DNA of 64,000 nucleotides. It comes from Ruegeria sp. R13_0 (GTDB lineage: Bacteria > Pseudomonadota > Alphaproteobacteria > Rhodobacterales > Rhodobacteraceae). Position numbers and translations under genes: made by a program. The stretch spans positions 216,359 to 280,358 of the forward strand of contig NZ_JAGHRB010000005.1 in the NCBI RefSeq assembly GCF_017743995.1. Direction: 5' to 3'. Under the pieces are notes generated by a model. The model was given only the letters and a program-made list of their open reading frames with translations, was not told the DNA's origin and did no database searches. Positions 18,412 through 29,791 of this stretch are shown here, in pieces (position 1 is the first letter of the stretch; each line of letters opens with the position of its first letter).

Positions 18412-19986
18412 ATGTCTGAACTGCGTGAAACCGCAATGTCGTCCAAGGCCTGGCCTTTCGAAGAGGCGCGCCGGTTGCTCAAACGCTATCAGAAGAACGC
18501 TCCGGAGAAGGGGTTTGTACTGTTCGAGACGGGCTATGGCCCCTCGGGCCTGCCACATATCGGCACCTTTGGGGAAGTCGCGCGGACCACAATGGTCAAG
18601 CGCGCGTTCGAGGCCCTATCGGATATCCCGACGAAACTGATCTGTTTCTCGGACGATCTGGACGGCATGCGCAAAGTGCCCAGCAACGTGCCGAACCCGG
18701 AGATTCTGGAGCAGCACCTGCAGCGTCCGCTGACTTCGGTTCCCGATCCATTCGGTGAATACGAAAGCTTTGGGGCGCACAACAACGCTATGCTACGCCG
18801 ATTCCTCGACACCTTTGGGTTCGAGTATGAGTTCTATTCGGCCAAGGAATTCTACGAGTCCGGACAGTTTGACGAGATCCTAAAGCGTGCTGTCGAACGT
18901 TATGACGAGATCATGGCGATCATGCTGAAAAGTCTCCGCGAAGAACGGCAGCAAACTTATTCGATCTTCCTGCCTCTGCATCCAGAAAGTGGGCGGGTGA
19001 TGTATGTGCCGATGAAAAAGGTCTGTGCCGAGACCTACACCGTGACCTTTGATGATGAGACGGGCAAGGAATGGACCGTTCCCGTGACTGGCGGCAATGT
19101 AAAGCTGCAGTGGAAGCCGGACTTTGGCGCGCGCTGGGCTGCGCTGGGCGTCGATTTCGAAATGTACGGCAAGGAGCACGCCACCAACGAAAAGATCTAT
19201 GACGCGATCTGCCGTGCTTTGGGCGGTCGTGCGCCCGAGCATTTCTCGTATGAGCTGTTTTTGGATGAAAACGGCCAGAAGATCTCGAAATCGTCCGGCA
19301 ATGGCGTTTCGATTGACGAATGGCTGACCTATGCGCCGACAGAAAGCCTGTCGTATTTCATGTATCAAAAGCCCAAAACGGCCAAACGGATGCATTTCGA
19401 CGTCATCCCCAAAGCCTATGATGAATACCATCAGCAGTTGCGGGCCTATCCGGGGCAGGATCTGAAGGCGCAGTTGAACAATCCGGTCTGGCATATTCAT
19501 GGCGGTGATGTCCCGGAATCGACCCTGATTGTGCCGTTTGCCATGTTGCTGAACCTCGCTTCGGTTTCAGGGGCCGAAGACAAGGAGGCGCTGTGGGGCT
19601 TCATTCGCCGTTACGCGCCTGAGGCGACTGCAGAAAGCCACCCCGATCTGGACTTGGCGGCGGGTTTTGCTTTGCGCTACTTCAACGATTTCGTCAAACC
19701 AACGCGCAAGCACCGCGCCCCGACGGATCAAGAGCGCGAAGCGCTGGAGGCGCTCAAGGCCGCGCTTGAGGCCTATGACGGCCCTGCCGAGGATGAGGCG
19801 CTGCAATCGGTGGTCTATTCCATCGGCCGTGAGCGGTTTGACCCGATGCGTGGCTGGTTCACCGCCCTCTACGAGGTGCTGTTGGGGGCCTCGCAAGGCC
19901 CGCGTTTTGGTGGCTTCATTGCCCTCTACGGCGTGCCGGAAACGATCGCGCTGATCGACAAGGCCTTGGCCGGAGAGCTGGTCTGA
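18412..19986 (+). CDS. lysK: Lysyl-tRNA synthetase, class I
   Basis: 524 aa. It is the class I, not class II, LysRS typical of alphaproteobacteria. The HIGH motif is PHIGTFGE and the KMSKS motif is KISKSSG. I chose ATG 18412, with GGAG 8 bases upstream and [16 protein letters not shown] as the start. An in-frame TTG at 18367 behind AGGAGGGG would add 15 residues and cannot be excluded. The leader includes a terminator-like hairpin. Confidence 0.95.
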   Translation: MSELRETAMSSKAWPFEEARRLLKRYQKNAPEKGFVLFETGYGPSGLPHIGTFGEVARTTMVKRAFEALSDIPTKLICFSDDLDGMRKVPSNVPNPEILEQHLQRPLTSVPDPFGEYESFGAHNNAMLRRFLDTFGFEYEFYSAKEFYESGQFDEILKRAVERYDEIMAIMLKSLREERQQTYSIFLPLHPESGRVMYVPMKKVCAETYTVTFDDETGKEWTVPVTGGNVKLQWKPDFGARWAALGVDFEMYGKEHATNEKIYDAICRALGGRAPEHFSYELFLDENGQKISKSSGNGVSIDEWLTYAPTESLSYFMYQKPKTAKRMHFDVIPKAYDEYHQQLRAYPGQDLKAQLNNPVWHIHGGDVPESTLIVPFAMLLNLASVSGAEDKEALWGFIRRYAPEATAESHPDLDLAAGFALRYFNDFVKPTRKHRAPTDQEREALEALKAALEAYDGPAEDEALQSVVYSIGRERFDPMRGWFTALYEVLLGASQGPRFGGFIALYGVPETIALIDKALAGELV

Positions 19987-20005
19987 TTTGACCTGATCCC
20001 GCATG

Positions 20006-20033
20006 GGGCTACCGTTCCGTCAGGAGGTAGCCC
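20006..20033 (+). promoter_or_regulatory. Hairpin that can cover the RBS of the DUF4864 gene
   Basis: GGGCTACC (20006-20013) pairs with GGTAGCCC (20026-20033). The Shine-Dalgarno AGGAGG (20022-20027) lies across the loop and stem, and the ATG follows 2 bases after the stem. Confidence 0.45.
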
Positions 20034-20034
20034 T

Positions 20035-20436
20035 ATGCGTCGTTTACTGCTTGCCCTGTCCCTGAGTGCTGGTCTGGCCTCGGGTGCGTTTGCCCAAAGC
20101 GCCGAGATCGAGGCCAATATCGCGGCCCAGATTCAGGCCTTCAAAGCGGATGATTTCGCCACGGCCTTTACCTTTGCCAGCCCCAATATCCAGCGTCTCT
20201 TCGGAAACCCGGACAATTTCGGAGCGATGGTGCGCAATGGCTATCCCATGGTCTGGCGTCCCTCTGATGTGCGGTTTCTGGAATTGCGCGAGGTCGCAGG
20301 CGCGTTGTGGCAAAAGGTCATGATTACAGATGGCGACGGCGCGGTTCACATTCTCGACTATCAGATGATCCAGCAGGAGAATGGCTGGAAGATCAACGGC
20401 GTGCAGCTTCTTGGGCGCGCCGACCCCGCAGCCTGA
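20035..20436 (+). CDS. Exported DUF4864 domain protein
   Basis: 133 aa with a cleavable signal peptide (LLLALSLSAGLASGAFA-QS). The rest resembles DUF4864 proteins, small alpha+beta domains of the NTF2-like kind (FKADDFATAFTFASPNIQRL, then WRPSDVRFLELREV). The function is not known. It follows lysK by about 50 bp and could be on the same transcript. Its RBS lies in a hairpin. Confidence 0.8.
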   Translation: MRRLLLALSLSAGLASGAFAQSAEIEANIAAQIQAFKADDFATAFTFASPNIQRLFGNPDNFGAMVRNGYPMVWRPSDVRFLELREVAGALWQKVMITDGDGAVHILDYQMIQQENGWKINGVQLLGRADPAA

Positions 20437-20571
20437 TGCAACACCACCGTCACGGTCGCATGAGTGGCGGTTAATCCCTTTTTGATACTCAAACTGTCGC
20501 GTTCGGGATGGACCTGAACACGGCGTTTGAACGTGCTGCCATTGGGCCGCGCGACGAGGAAAGGGATTTCT

Positions 20572-22857
20572 ATGAACAAGGCAATCACCGACGGCATTGT
20601 GTTCATGCCGCCTGCTTTCGAAAACGGTTTGGGTGTGTGGTCTGCGGGCGATGGTACGCCGGGCTCACCGACCTATGATGGCTCGGGCACCGGGGCATTT
20701 GTGCCGTCGGATGCGGATTTTGGCGGCTGTCTTGAGATCCTGAAGATTAACAGCCCGCAGCAGTTGCGCTACATGGGCCAGACCCAGATCCTGCCGGGGT
20801 GCTATTTGCAGATCAAGGCGCGGGTCAAAGCAATCAGTGGCCCTCTGCCCGAGGTGCGGATCGCCGCTTGGGCCGGTGCAGCAGGCGACACCAATCTGAC
20901 GGGGGTCATCGAGCAAGGCCCAGCCACCCAGCTGACAAGTTACGGCGCGGTGACCGAGATCACCGCGATTGTGGGCACCGGGCGACGTCCGGGTGTGGAT
21001 ATGGCTTGGGGTGTCAGTGCGCTCTACGGTCATTTCGGCATTGATATCGAGGGCGCCAACGGGGCGGTCATCCGCGTCGATGATTTGGAGATCACAGATG
21101 TCACCGGTGTGTTTCTGCGTGAGATCATCAGCCGCGTCGATGTGCGCGACTATGGTGCTGTGGGCGACGGCATTGCCGACGACTCGGCCGCGTTCGAGGC
21201 AGCGGATCAGGCCGCTGGAGGCCGGCGCATTTTTGTGCCCCAAGGCACCTATCGTCTGGCCGAGAATACCACCCTGTCTTCTGAGGTCGAGTTTGAGGGC
21301 ACGGTCACGATGCCCGACGACAAGATGCTTCTGCTGCTGAAAAACTATGACCTGCCCGCCTATATTGCCGCGTTCGGGAATGAAGAGCTGGCCTTCAAGA
21401 AGGCGTTTCAGGCGCTGTTGAACAACTCGGACCATGAATCGCTGGATCTGGGCGGGCGCAAGATCGAAGTGACGGCCCCAATCGACATGTTTGCTGCCGT
21501 TCCCAACAGGCCGGGGTTTTCTACTCGTCGTGTCATCCGCAACGGTCAGTTCGATGTTAAAAGCAGCTCGGCCTGGGATACCGAAACCTTCACCTCGGTC
21601 GCGACTTATGATCCGGCGGATTCGACCCGTCTGACCAATGTGGCCAACGTGGCGAACATCCCAATCGGTTCGCTGGTTCAGGGCAGCGGCGTCGGGCGCG
21701 AGATTTACGTGCGCGGCAAGGATGAAAGCGCCGGAGAGCTGACGCTGAACGCACCGATGTATGACGCGGCAGGCACCCAGACCTTCACTTTCGTGTCCTT
21801 CAAATACTTGCTGGATTTCGGCAATTTCGGAGTGTTGCGCAAGTTCGGGATGGAACAGATCGAGTTCCAGTGCAACGGCCGCTGCAGCGCCATCCGTCTG
21901 GCACCTGCGGGCAGCACGTTCTCATTGTCGGATTGTTTCATCAGCCGTCCGTTGGATCGCGGCATCACCTCGATCGGCACAGGCTGTAAGGGGATGTTGA
22001 TCGACAATTGTCAGTTCCTGTCCTCGGAAGAGTCCTTCATCGTCCCGGATCGCAAGTCGATTGCGCTGAACACCACCTCGAACGACGTGAAGATCCGCCA
22101 CAACCGGGCGGTGCGCTTCAAGCATTTTGCGGTTATCGGCGGCGACAACAACATGATCCTTGGTAACCACTTTTTCCAGGGCGACAGTATTCCGCAAGGG
22201 GTGCGAACCGCAGGGCTGATCATGATCGGGACCTATAACAGCTCGACCATCGCCGAGAACTACGTGGACAATTGCTTTGTGCAATGGACGAACGAGCGTG
22301 ACACGACGCCCGCCTATGTCTCGGGCTATTCCTTCAGCGCCATGAGTATCACCGACAATATCTTCTATTCCAGCGAGGCGCCGCCCTGGTTCAGCTATAT
22401 CGTGATCCGCCCGTACGGTCCGGGGCATTTTCTGAACGGGCTGGCGGTGACCGGCAACAAGTTCCGCTCGAACGGGACGGACCTTGAGCGTGCCGACCGG
22501 GTGGATACGTCCTTTGCGGATCTGGATGCGGATCAGCACATCAACGTCACGTTCAGCAACAACACCTATCACGGGATCGACGCCAAGGTGGAAAACCCGC
22601 TGCGGGTGCGGCACAGCCAGAACTCGGCCTCGCAGGTCTGGACCATCGACTCGGATGGTCGGTTGCCGTTTGGCTCCAAGGCGCGCAGTTGCGATGCGGT
22701 CGCGGTTCTGGGGCCGCTCAGAACGGCGCTGGGGTCGGTGCGCTATTCCTTTCCCTATGCCGATGTCGAACAGGGCAGCAATGGCGATGCCGTCCAATTG
22801 CGCTGGGCCGAAAGCCTGAGCGGCGATGTCTCGGTACAGATGCGTCTGGAAGAGTAA
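20572..22857 (+). CDS. Parallel beta-helix protein with pectate-lyase-3 / GH28-related domain
   Basis: About 761 aa. The segment VDVRDYGAVGDGIADDS near residue 188 is the usual start of a Pectate_lyase_3 right-handed beta-helix domain, as in tail spikes and polysaccharide lyases. The N-terminal ~180 residues look like a beta-sandwich binding domain. No signal peptide is evident, which fits a phage-tail-like or non-classically exported protein. I chose ATG 20572, preceded by AGGAAAGGGA. Similar proteins are common in roseobacters as GH28-related; substrate unknown. No phage genes flank it. Confidence 0.78.
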   Translation: MNKAITDGIVFMPPAFENGLGVWSAGDGTPGSPTYDGSGTGAFVPSDADFGGCLEILKINSPQQLRYMGQTQILPGCYLQIKARVKAISGPLPEVRIAAWAGAAGDTNLTGVIEQGPATQLTSYGAVTEITAIVGTGRRPGVDMAWGVSALYGHFGIDIEGANGAVIRVDDLEITDVTGVFLREIISRVDVRDYGAVGDGIADDSAAFEAADQAAGGRRIFVPQGTYRLAENTTLSSEVEFEGTVTMPDDKMLLLLKNYDLPAYIAAFGNEELAFKKAFQALLNNSDHESLDLGGRKIEVTAPIDMFAAVPNRPGFSTRRVIRNGQFDVKSSSAWDTETFTSVATYDPADSTRLTNVANVANIPIGSLVQGSGVGREIYVRGKDESAGELTLNAPMYDAAGTQTFTFVSFKYLLDFGNFGVLRKFGMEQIEFQCNGRCSAIRLAPAGSTFSLSDCFISRPLDRGITSIGTGCKGMLIDNCQFLSSEESFIVPDRKSIALNTTSNDVKIRHNRAVRFKHFAVIGGDNNMILGNHFFQGDSIPQGVRTAGLIMIGTYNSSTIAENYVDNCFVQWTNERDTTPAYVSGYSFSAMSITDNIFYSSEAPPWFSYIVIRPYGPGHFLNGLAVTGNKFRSNGTDLERADRVDTSFADLDADQHINVTFSNNTYHGIDAKVENPLRVRHSQNSASQVWTIDSDGRLPFGSKARSCDAVAVLGPLRTALGSVRYSFPYADVEQGSNGDAVQLRWAESLSGDVSVQMRLEE

Positions 22858-22869
22858 CGATACCTGCAA

Positions 22870-22891
22870 GCCGCCCCTTTACCGGGGCGGC
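22870..22891 (+). terminator. Intrinsic terminator of the beta-helix gene
   Basis: GCCGCCCC (22870-22877) pairs with GGGGCGGC (22884-22891) around TTTACC, and a T-rich tract follows. Confidence 0.75.
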
Positions 22892-22968
22892 TTCGCTTTA
22901 GGTTGCAGGAAAGACGAGACGTTTGGGAATCCTGTGCTAGGCTGAGGGTAAGCCAAAGGAGGACTCAG

Positions 22969-23289
22969 ATGCCGACCATAGCCAAAACCGCCAGCGTTCA
23001 GACCGTTATCACGACATTTGAGATGACACCCGGCACCTGTCAGGACTTGCTTGAGGCGCTGACGGATGCCTATTCCGAATTCATCTCAAAACAGCCCGGA
23101 TTCGTATCGGCCGGCCTGCATGTCAACGACGCCCAGACCCGGATCGCCAATTATTCGCAATGGGAGCGGCGCGAGGATTTTCTGGCCATGCTACGCACCC
23201 CGGAAATGCGCGACCGCAACCGCAAAATCAACGAACTATGCAAGAGTTTCGAGCCGGTCATGTATGACGTCGCTGAGACTTTCAATTAA
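22969..23289 (+). CDS. Antibiotic-biosynthesis-monooxygenase-like (ABM fold) protein
   Basis: 106 aa in a dimeric ferredoxin-like (ABM/Dabb) fold. The pattern TTFEMTPGTCQDLLEALTDA then GFVSAGLHVN and IANYSQWERREDFLAML is typical. Members act on small aromatic substrates, on haem, or have no known activity. AAAGGAGGA precedes ATG 22969, so I dropped the longer frame. It lies downstream of a terminator and has its own promoter region. Confidence 0.8.
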   Translation: MPTIAKTASVQTVITTFEMTPGTCQDLLEALTDAYSEFISKQPGFVSAGLHVNDAQTRIANYSQWERREDFLAMLRTPEMRDRNRKINELCKSFEPVMYDVAETFN

Positions 23290-23310
23290 CGCAGGTCCCG
23301 TGTCCCGGTG

Positions 23311-23793
23311 TCAGATGTCTGTAGCTTCGACGCGGTAAACTTTGCCAAACCCGCCGTTCAGCAGCCCATCTTCAATCTCAAAGCGGACAAAGCTGAAATC
23401 GGCGAAATCTGCATAGAGTTTAGCCTTGGGGCGCAGTGACAGATACCTTTGGCGGAGGTCGTCATGATCCGCCGTTCCCCTTGCAACCAAACGAGCCGTC
23501 GCGTGTAAGGTCAGCCGAGGATGCGTCAGCGGATCCCCCTTAGGGCCTGGATCCCCGATCAGAAGGGCGCAGGCCGGGTTGTTCTGTAGCGCCCGGCTAT
23601 GATCCGATAGGCTTGAAATCAGCGAGATCGGCTGCCCCTTGGCATCTGTCGCCAGCGCAATCCGCGATACGGATGGCACAGTGGTACCCGGCCTCAGAAC
23701 GGCAAGCGCAGCATGAGTCGCCCCCTCCATCAAGTCGCGGATCAGGCCCCGGGCGGTGTCGTCCAGCGGTTGGTAGGGGTCTTTGGTTGGCAT
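23311..23793 (-). CDS. HugZ-like pyridoxamine 5'-phosphate oxidase-fold protein
   Basis: 160 aa split-barrel flavin/haem-binding fold. The pattern TARGLIRDLMEGATHAALAV, LISSLSDHSRALQNNPACAL and LTLHATARLV matches haem-utilisation (HugZ-type) members of the PNPOx superfamily. It is shorter than full HugZ, which has an extra C-terminal domain. ATG 23793 has a GAGG site; ATG 23805 is the alternative. It is convergent with the ABM gene. Confidence 0.75.
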   Translation of the reverse strand: MPTKDPYQPLDDTARGLIRDLMEGATHAALAVLRPGTTVPSVSRIALATDAKGQPISLISSLSDHSRALQNNPACALLIGDPGPKGDPLTHPRLTLHATARLVARGTADHDDLRQRYLSLRPKAKLYADFADFSFVRFEIEDGLLNGGFGKVYRVEATDI

Positions 23794-23899
23794 TTTGCCT
23801 CGCATTGGTAAGCGTGAGGGTAATCCTATCCGCGGTGATCTTTGTGGTTAAGCCGTGTTCTGCCTCGGCTTCGCCACAAATCCCCTGTATCGCGATGGC

Positions 23900-24322
23900 A
23901 TGAAGTTAAGCAAATCCAAATTGGACGATCCTTTGCCGACCAAGCGTCAGCGCCGGGCCGAAGCCGCCCGGCGACGCGCGCTCTCTCCGGTGCGTATTCT
24001 GCTTATGGTTCTGTGCCTGCCGCTGACCGTCGCGTTGATCTCTTTCAACATGTTCGTGCGCCTTTCGGACTATGGCCGGGATGAGGCCATGGTCCATCTG
24101 ATCGCGCTGGCCGGTTGCGATGCCTCTCGGGCCGTGGGGTTCGGCACCTTTTACGAAGGCTATGCGGGCTATCATCCCCGCAACGACCCCGACGGTGACG
24201 GAGTGGCCTGCGGACCGGATGTGGCGCAGCGTCAAACGGCCCCCTCGCCAAGTACGACCACGCCTCGCGAAACAACCGCCAACCAAAGGTCCCTGGGCAA
24301 CGCCAAGTTCATCAAGCCCTGA
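23900..24322 (+). CDS. Membrane-anchored excalibur-domain protein
   Basis: 140 aa. A basic N-terminus (TKRQRRAEAARRRA) is followed by one transmembrane helix (ILLMVLCLPLTVALISF) and an exported domain. That domain contains the calcium-binding excalibur motif DPDGDGVACGP. It has no nuclease core, unlike many excalibur proteins. The role is unknown. The Thr/Pro/Ser-rich tail is probably disordered. I chose ATG 23900 over an upstream frame start, because the basic-helix topology then fits. Confidence 0.72.
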   Translation: MKLSKSKLDDPLPTKRQRRAEAARRRALSPVRILLMVLCLPLTVALISFNMFVRLSDYGRDEAMVHLIALAGCDASRAVGFGTFYEGYAGYHPRNDPDGDGVACGPDVAQRQTAPSPSTTTPRETTANQRSLGNAKFIKP

Positions 24323-24465
24323 AACCCGTGGGTTGAGGGCTGTCTCCTCCGCGACCGTTTGGCCTGTGACGCTGCGGGAATCTGCGAGTTCATGCTATGA
24401 TACGCGGCGTTGGTACCGGTTTGGTGCCTCCATCGGGCAATTTCGCCCAGTTTGGGAGGACAAAG

Positions 24466-24756
24466 ATGTTTGCACGCGTAACTCAATTTAAAATGAAGCC
24501 CGGCACGCGCGAGGCGGCCACGGCGAAGATGAACGAATTGAAATCTGAAATCATGGGCATGCCCGGCATGCACTGTTTTACCAATGTGATGAACGAGGAC
24601 GGCACCGGATACGTGATCTCGGTGGTCGAAAGTGAGGATATCTCGAACGCAAACGCCCCAAAGGTGGCCGAGCTTTGGGGGCATTTCGCCGAGTTCATGG
24701 AAGCGCCGCCAACCCCAGCAGGTTTTGACGTGATTGCCCATTGGGACAAAGGCTGA
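24466..24756 (+). CDS. Small ABM-like domain protein
   Basis: 96 aa with the dimeric alpha/beta-barrel pattern (FARVTQFKMKPGTREAATAK, then MPGMHCFTNVMNEDGTGYVI). It has GGGAGGA before ATG 24466. It is weakly like the ABM gene at 22969. No catalytic residue can be assigned and the function is unknown. Confidence 0.72.
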   Translation: MFARVTQFKMKPGTREAATAKMNELKSEIMGMPGMHCFTNVMNEDGTGYVISVVESEDISNANAPKVAELWGHFAEFMEAPPTPAGFDVIAHWDKG

Positions 24757-24800
24757 ACGCGCGTTTGACCGGAGGCCGCTCCGCGCCACTTCAGGCAACG

Positions 24801-25241
24801 CTACGAAAGCCGTGCCGCTGCACAGGTGCGAAACTTGCGCACCTCTGGCGCTGCACCTTCCAGTGAGAATTCGCTCAGGCGGTCTTGCGTGAAGGCATAG
24901 GCTGTTTGGTTGAACTCAAGGCCGTCCAAGACGTTGCCAAAGCCGGTGTCTGAGACGAACAAGGACATCGCATCGTCCGACAGCTTGTGTCGTGGCGTTC
25001 CGATCTCAATCGGGTTTGGGCCTTCAAACCGCATGGCAAACCAAGGCGTTTGCGTCCAGCCTTCGGCGCGTCGCGTGATTTCGAGGGTATAGAGCGGCTG
25101 CGCTGGATTGTAGGTGAGCCGGATCGCCTCTGCTTCGGTCTCGTGCGTCAGCGTGCAGATGTCGCCAATCGTGGCGTTCCATGCATAGGCGGGGCTGCCG
25201 AGCAGCAGTGAGAGCAGTACAAAGCGCATGGCGATGAACAT
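24801..25241 (-). CDS. Exported protein of unknown function
   Basis: 146 aa or slightly less. The N-terminus is a signal peptide (FVLLSLLLGSPAYA-WN). The mature part has two cysteines, one near the start (DICTLTHE) and one near the end (FRTCAAARLS), which could form a disulfide in the periplasm. I do not recognise the family. The ATG at 25229 is an equally likely start, because neither has a clear RBS. Confidence 0.62.
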   Translation of the reverse strand: MFIAMRFVLLSLLLGSPAYAWNATIGDICTLTHETEAEAIRLTYNPAQPLYTLEITRRAEGWTQTPWFAMRFEGPNPIEIGTPRHKLSDDAMSLFVSDTGFGNVLDGLEFNQTAYAFTQDRLSEFSLEGAAPEVRKFRTCAAARLS

Positions 25242-25276
25242 AGCCGCAGATTGCCCTTTGGCAAGTGTGTGACAGG

Positions 25277-25984
25277 CTAGCCCTTCATTGCATTCAACAA
25301 GTCCAACAGCCGCTTTCGGTCATCGTCGTCAGCATAGTCACCGGTGGCCAGGCGCTGGGCAATGCTCAGGCGCAGGCGTTCCTGCTGGGTGCGGACATCT
25401 TCGCTGGCAGTTTCGGCCAGCGTCTTCATGATCGCCGCCACGGCTTGTTTGCGATTGGTGCTGGGGCTGGCGATATAGTCAACAAGGCTCTGCTTACCGG
25501 AATCGAGGATGTTTTCGGCGAGATCGCGCAGCTGTCCTCCATTGGGCAGCAATGGGGCATTGGCGTCCTCGGGCGTCAGGATTTCCGGTACGCTGCGCGG
25601 GGCCTCGGCCAGCGCATTCGCACCGTCGACAAAGGCCTCGGTGATCATCCGGGTGATCCTGATCGCGCGCGGGTCCTTGAACAGGGCCGAGGCGATGGCC
25701 ACGCCGTAATCCGTATAGACCCAAGGATTAACCCTCCGCCCGCCGCGCCCCTTGGGTTTTGAAATCACATTCTGTGATTGCAAATCGGCGACCTCGGCGT
25801 CGGTCAGTTGAAAGCGGTAGCCCTCGAACAGGTCCTTGTTGCGCGAGACGGCCTGATTGAAGGCGCTGACCGATTTTCCATAGAACTGCGCCAAATCCTC
25901 GGCCAGCACCACGCGGGTGCCGCGCACCCGGTGAATGGCGCTCTGGACTTCATGCGTGCTGGGCAGGGTGTTGGGGTTCGTCAT
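25277..25984 (-). CDS. ORF6N-domain protein
   Basis: 235 aa. The N-terminal ORF6N DNA-binding domain, best known from phage antirepressor-like proteins, is seen as the block RGTRVVLAEDLAQFYG, FNQAVSRNKDLF, and YRFQLTDAEVADLQSQNVIS, followed by YTDYGVAIASALF. The C-terminal part is helical. A 27-bp palindrome lies 9 bases before the ATG, and a second one lies inside codons 67-76, so the gene may control itself. No phage structural genes are near; it is probably a remnant or a domesticated regulator. Confidence 0.85.
   Translation of the reverse strand: MTNPNTLPSTHEVQSAIHRVRGTRVVLAEDLAQFYGKSVSAFNQAVSRNKDLFEGYRFQLTDAEVADLQSQNVISKPKGRGGRRVNPWVYTDYGVAIASALFKDPRAIRITRMITEAFVDGANALAEAPRSVPEILTPEDANAPLLPNGGQLRDLAENILDSGKQSLVDYIASPSTNRKQAVAAIMKTLAETASEDVRTQQERLRLSIAQRLATGDYADDDDRKRLLDLLNAMKG
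25758..25784. promoter_or_regulatory. Intragenic 27-bp palindrome in the ORF6N gene
   Basis: TTTGAAATCACA (25758-25769), TTC, then TGTGATTGCAAA (25773-25784). It matches the upstream palindrome in 12-base arms with a 3-base centre. Eleven of twelve arm positions are symmetric. Confidence 0.6.
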
Positions 25985-25992
25985 GGTAACCG

Positions 25993-26019
25993 TTTGGAAT
26001 CACAATTTGTGATTTCAAA
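25993..26019. promoter_or_regulatory. 27-bp palindrome just upstream of the ORF6N gene
   Basis: TTTGGAATCACA (25993-26004), ATT, then TGTGATTTCAAA (26008-26019). It sits at -9 to -35 from the start codon, where a promoter or RBS would be. It is a probable operator. Confidence 0.65.
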
Positions 26020-26146
26020 CGTGGAGGAGAGGGCGCTGGGCTGCAAGGGTGGAGTGGAGGATCAAGAGTCAAAAAGAAATACATGCTAAGATTGCAACGC
26101 TACATAGGTGCTCGCCAAAATAAGACACTGCTGATACTTCGAAGTC

Positions 26147-26857
26147 ATGGATACTAGATACGCCCCAAGATTGGACTTAAGCATCAAGCGCCGGTTGCGT
26201 GCGTTGAACTGGGACTTGGATCAAATTGTTGAAGAGGTGAAGTTTGACTCGGACTCGACAGTTTGGACTGCTTCGTCAGTCACTCTCAAAAGCTTGGACA
26301 TTGATGTCGTTCACATGATTCTGCTCATTGAGGACCGGCGCTTCTTTCGACACCTTGGATTTGAACTACGCGCATTACCTCGATTGGTGAAAAGAGCGTT
26401 CAAGCGTCAGAAGCCTGGTGGAATAAGCACCTTGGATCAACAGCTTGTGCGCATTATTACAAACAGGCGCGAAAGAACCATTTCGCGCAAAGTTAGGGAA
26501 ACCATTCTTGCAGCAGCCATAAATAGCTGGCTCTCCAAGGATGAGCTATTGCTGTCTTATTTAAAGAGGAGCTATTTCGGACGCGGATTGATAGGTCTTG
26601 AGGCAGCCTCAAATCACCTTTTCAAGAAAGAACCCGATCAGCTTTCAACAAATGAAGCGGCATTTATCGCTTCATTGCTTGCGAGGCCAATACCTGGAGT
26701 TGTTGTCGACTGTTTGAATGATTTCAGCTTACTTACAGCACGACGACCAGAAGAATACATCGGCATGGCAAGGGTCTGTGCCCCGACTTGGGCTATCGCT
26801 GTCCGGGCGCGGTATTTATACACATTGAAACTATTTAGCGACTCCAAAGAGTCTTGA
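26147..26857 (+). CDS. Stand-alone GT51 peptidoglycan transglycosylase domain without membrane anchor
   Basis: 236 aa. The GT51 motifs are in order: IEDRRFFRHLGFE (catalytic Glu62), GGISTLDQQLVRI, RTISRKVRETI (second Glu118), and KDELLLSYLKRSYFGRG. The fold polymerises lipid II into glycan strands. Unlike MtgA or class A PBPs, I see no transmembrane helix or signal peptide and no transpeptidase domain. The DNA is visibly AT-richer than its neighbours and codon use differs, so transfer is likely. Its 3' end overlaps the convergent gene by 27 bases. Confidence 0.8.
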   Translation: MDTRYAPRLDLSIKRRLRALNWDLDQIVEEVKFDSDSTVWTASSVTLKSLDIDVVHMILLIEDRRFFRHLGFELRALPRLVKRAFKRQKPGGISTLDQQLVRIITNRRERTISRKVRETILAAAINSWLSKDELLLSYLKRSYFGRGLIGLEAASNHLFKKEPDQLSTNEAAFIASLLARPIPGVVVDCLNDFSLLTARRPEEYIGMARVCAPTWAIAVRARYLYTLKLFSDSKES

Positions 26858-27448
26858 GACTAGAAACAGCACTGAAATATCCTCCAACTTACCACGCTGT
26901 GTGTTGTTCCAGTATTGCACTGAGCCGAACTCGTTGTTTTCGACGCGCTCAAGCAGATCGCGCTGAAACCTCTGAAAGTTCCTTCTAGCCACCTGCAAAT
27001 TTGGAAAAATACGCGAGGCAATAGCTTTGTCCACGCTGCTCAAGTCCCAGCCATGCCGATATCTAAGTTGCAAACCGTCGCCGCTATCCTTCAAAGGATC
27101 GTGGCACTCATAGACAAATGAGTTTGCCGTTTCTCGGTCGAAGTACACCGACAGCCTTGCTGAGATTCTTGATAGTGCCGTCATCCATGCATCAACTTCT
27201 TTGTTGTACTCCGCGTAGATGACTTGCAGGTTTTCGTCGCCGGCATTGAGGGCTTCTAGAAGTTTCCGGTGCGCATGGTATCTTTTGTCAAACGCGTCAC
27301 CGATTAACTCAACAGTTTGAAGTGCGGCTTGTCTTTCATCCTTGCGTATATCTTCACGGTTTTTTTCACGCCAGCTTCGGGCCTGAAAAGCAAACGTTGT
27401 CATTGCTGCAATCAGCCCAAGGGCTATAGTTGACAAAAATCCCCACAT
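26831..27448 (-). CDS. Membrane-anchored helical protein of unknown function
   Basis: 205 aa that I do not recognise. One N-terminal transmembrane helix (GFLSTIALGLIAAMTTFAFQ) is followed by a long charged helical domain that probably forms a coiled coil, facing the cytoplasm. It starts 3 bases after the uvrB stop on the same strand, so it can be translated from the uvrB message. It is AT-rich like the adjacent GT51 gene, and the two look like one inserted islet. Confidence 0.65.
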   Translation of the reverse strand: MWGFLSTIALGLIAAMTTFAFQARSWREKNREDIRKDERQAALQTVELIGDAFDKRYHAHRKLLEALNAGDENLQVIYAEYNKEVDAWMTALSRISARLSVYFDRETANSFVYECHDPLKDSGDGLQLRYRHGWDLSSVDKAIASRIFPNLQVARRNFQRFQRDLLERVENNEFGSVQYWNNTQRGKLEDISVLFLVSRLFGVAK

Positions 27449-27451
27449 CTT

Positions 27452-29638
<2,187 letters not shown>

Positions 29639-29791
29639 GGAGGGGGATTCCTTTCGCGCCTGATTTTGATCTGTTTTTGTTCCGGTTCAAGGGGGCATTT
29701 CCATTGCACGCAATTGCGACAATTGCGGACTTGTCCGAATGGATGCTGTGACGCATAAACAAAGCCAGCCAAGTGAGTACGGAGAGGCGAG

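Noticed and set aside
20572..26019. Possible prophage, from the beta-helix (tail-spike-like) protein and the ORF6N protein
   Set aside because: There are no integrase, capsid, portal, terminase or lysis genes between or around them, and housekeeping genes intervene.
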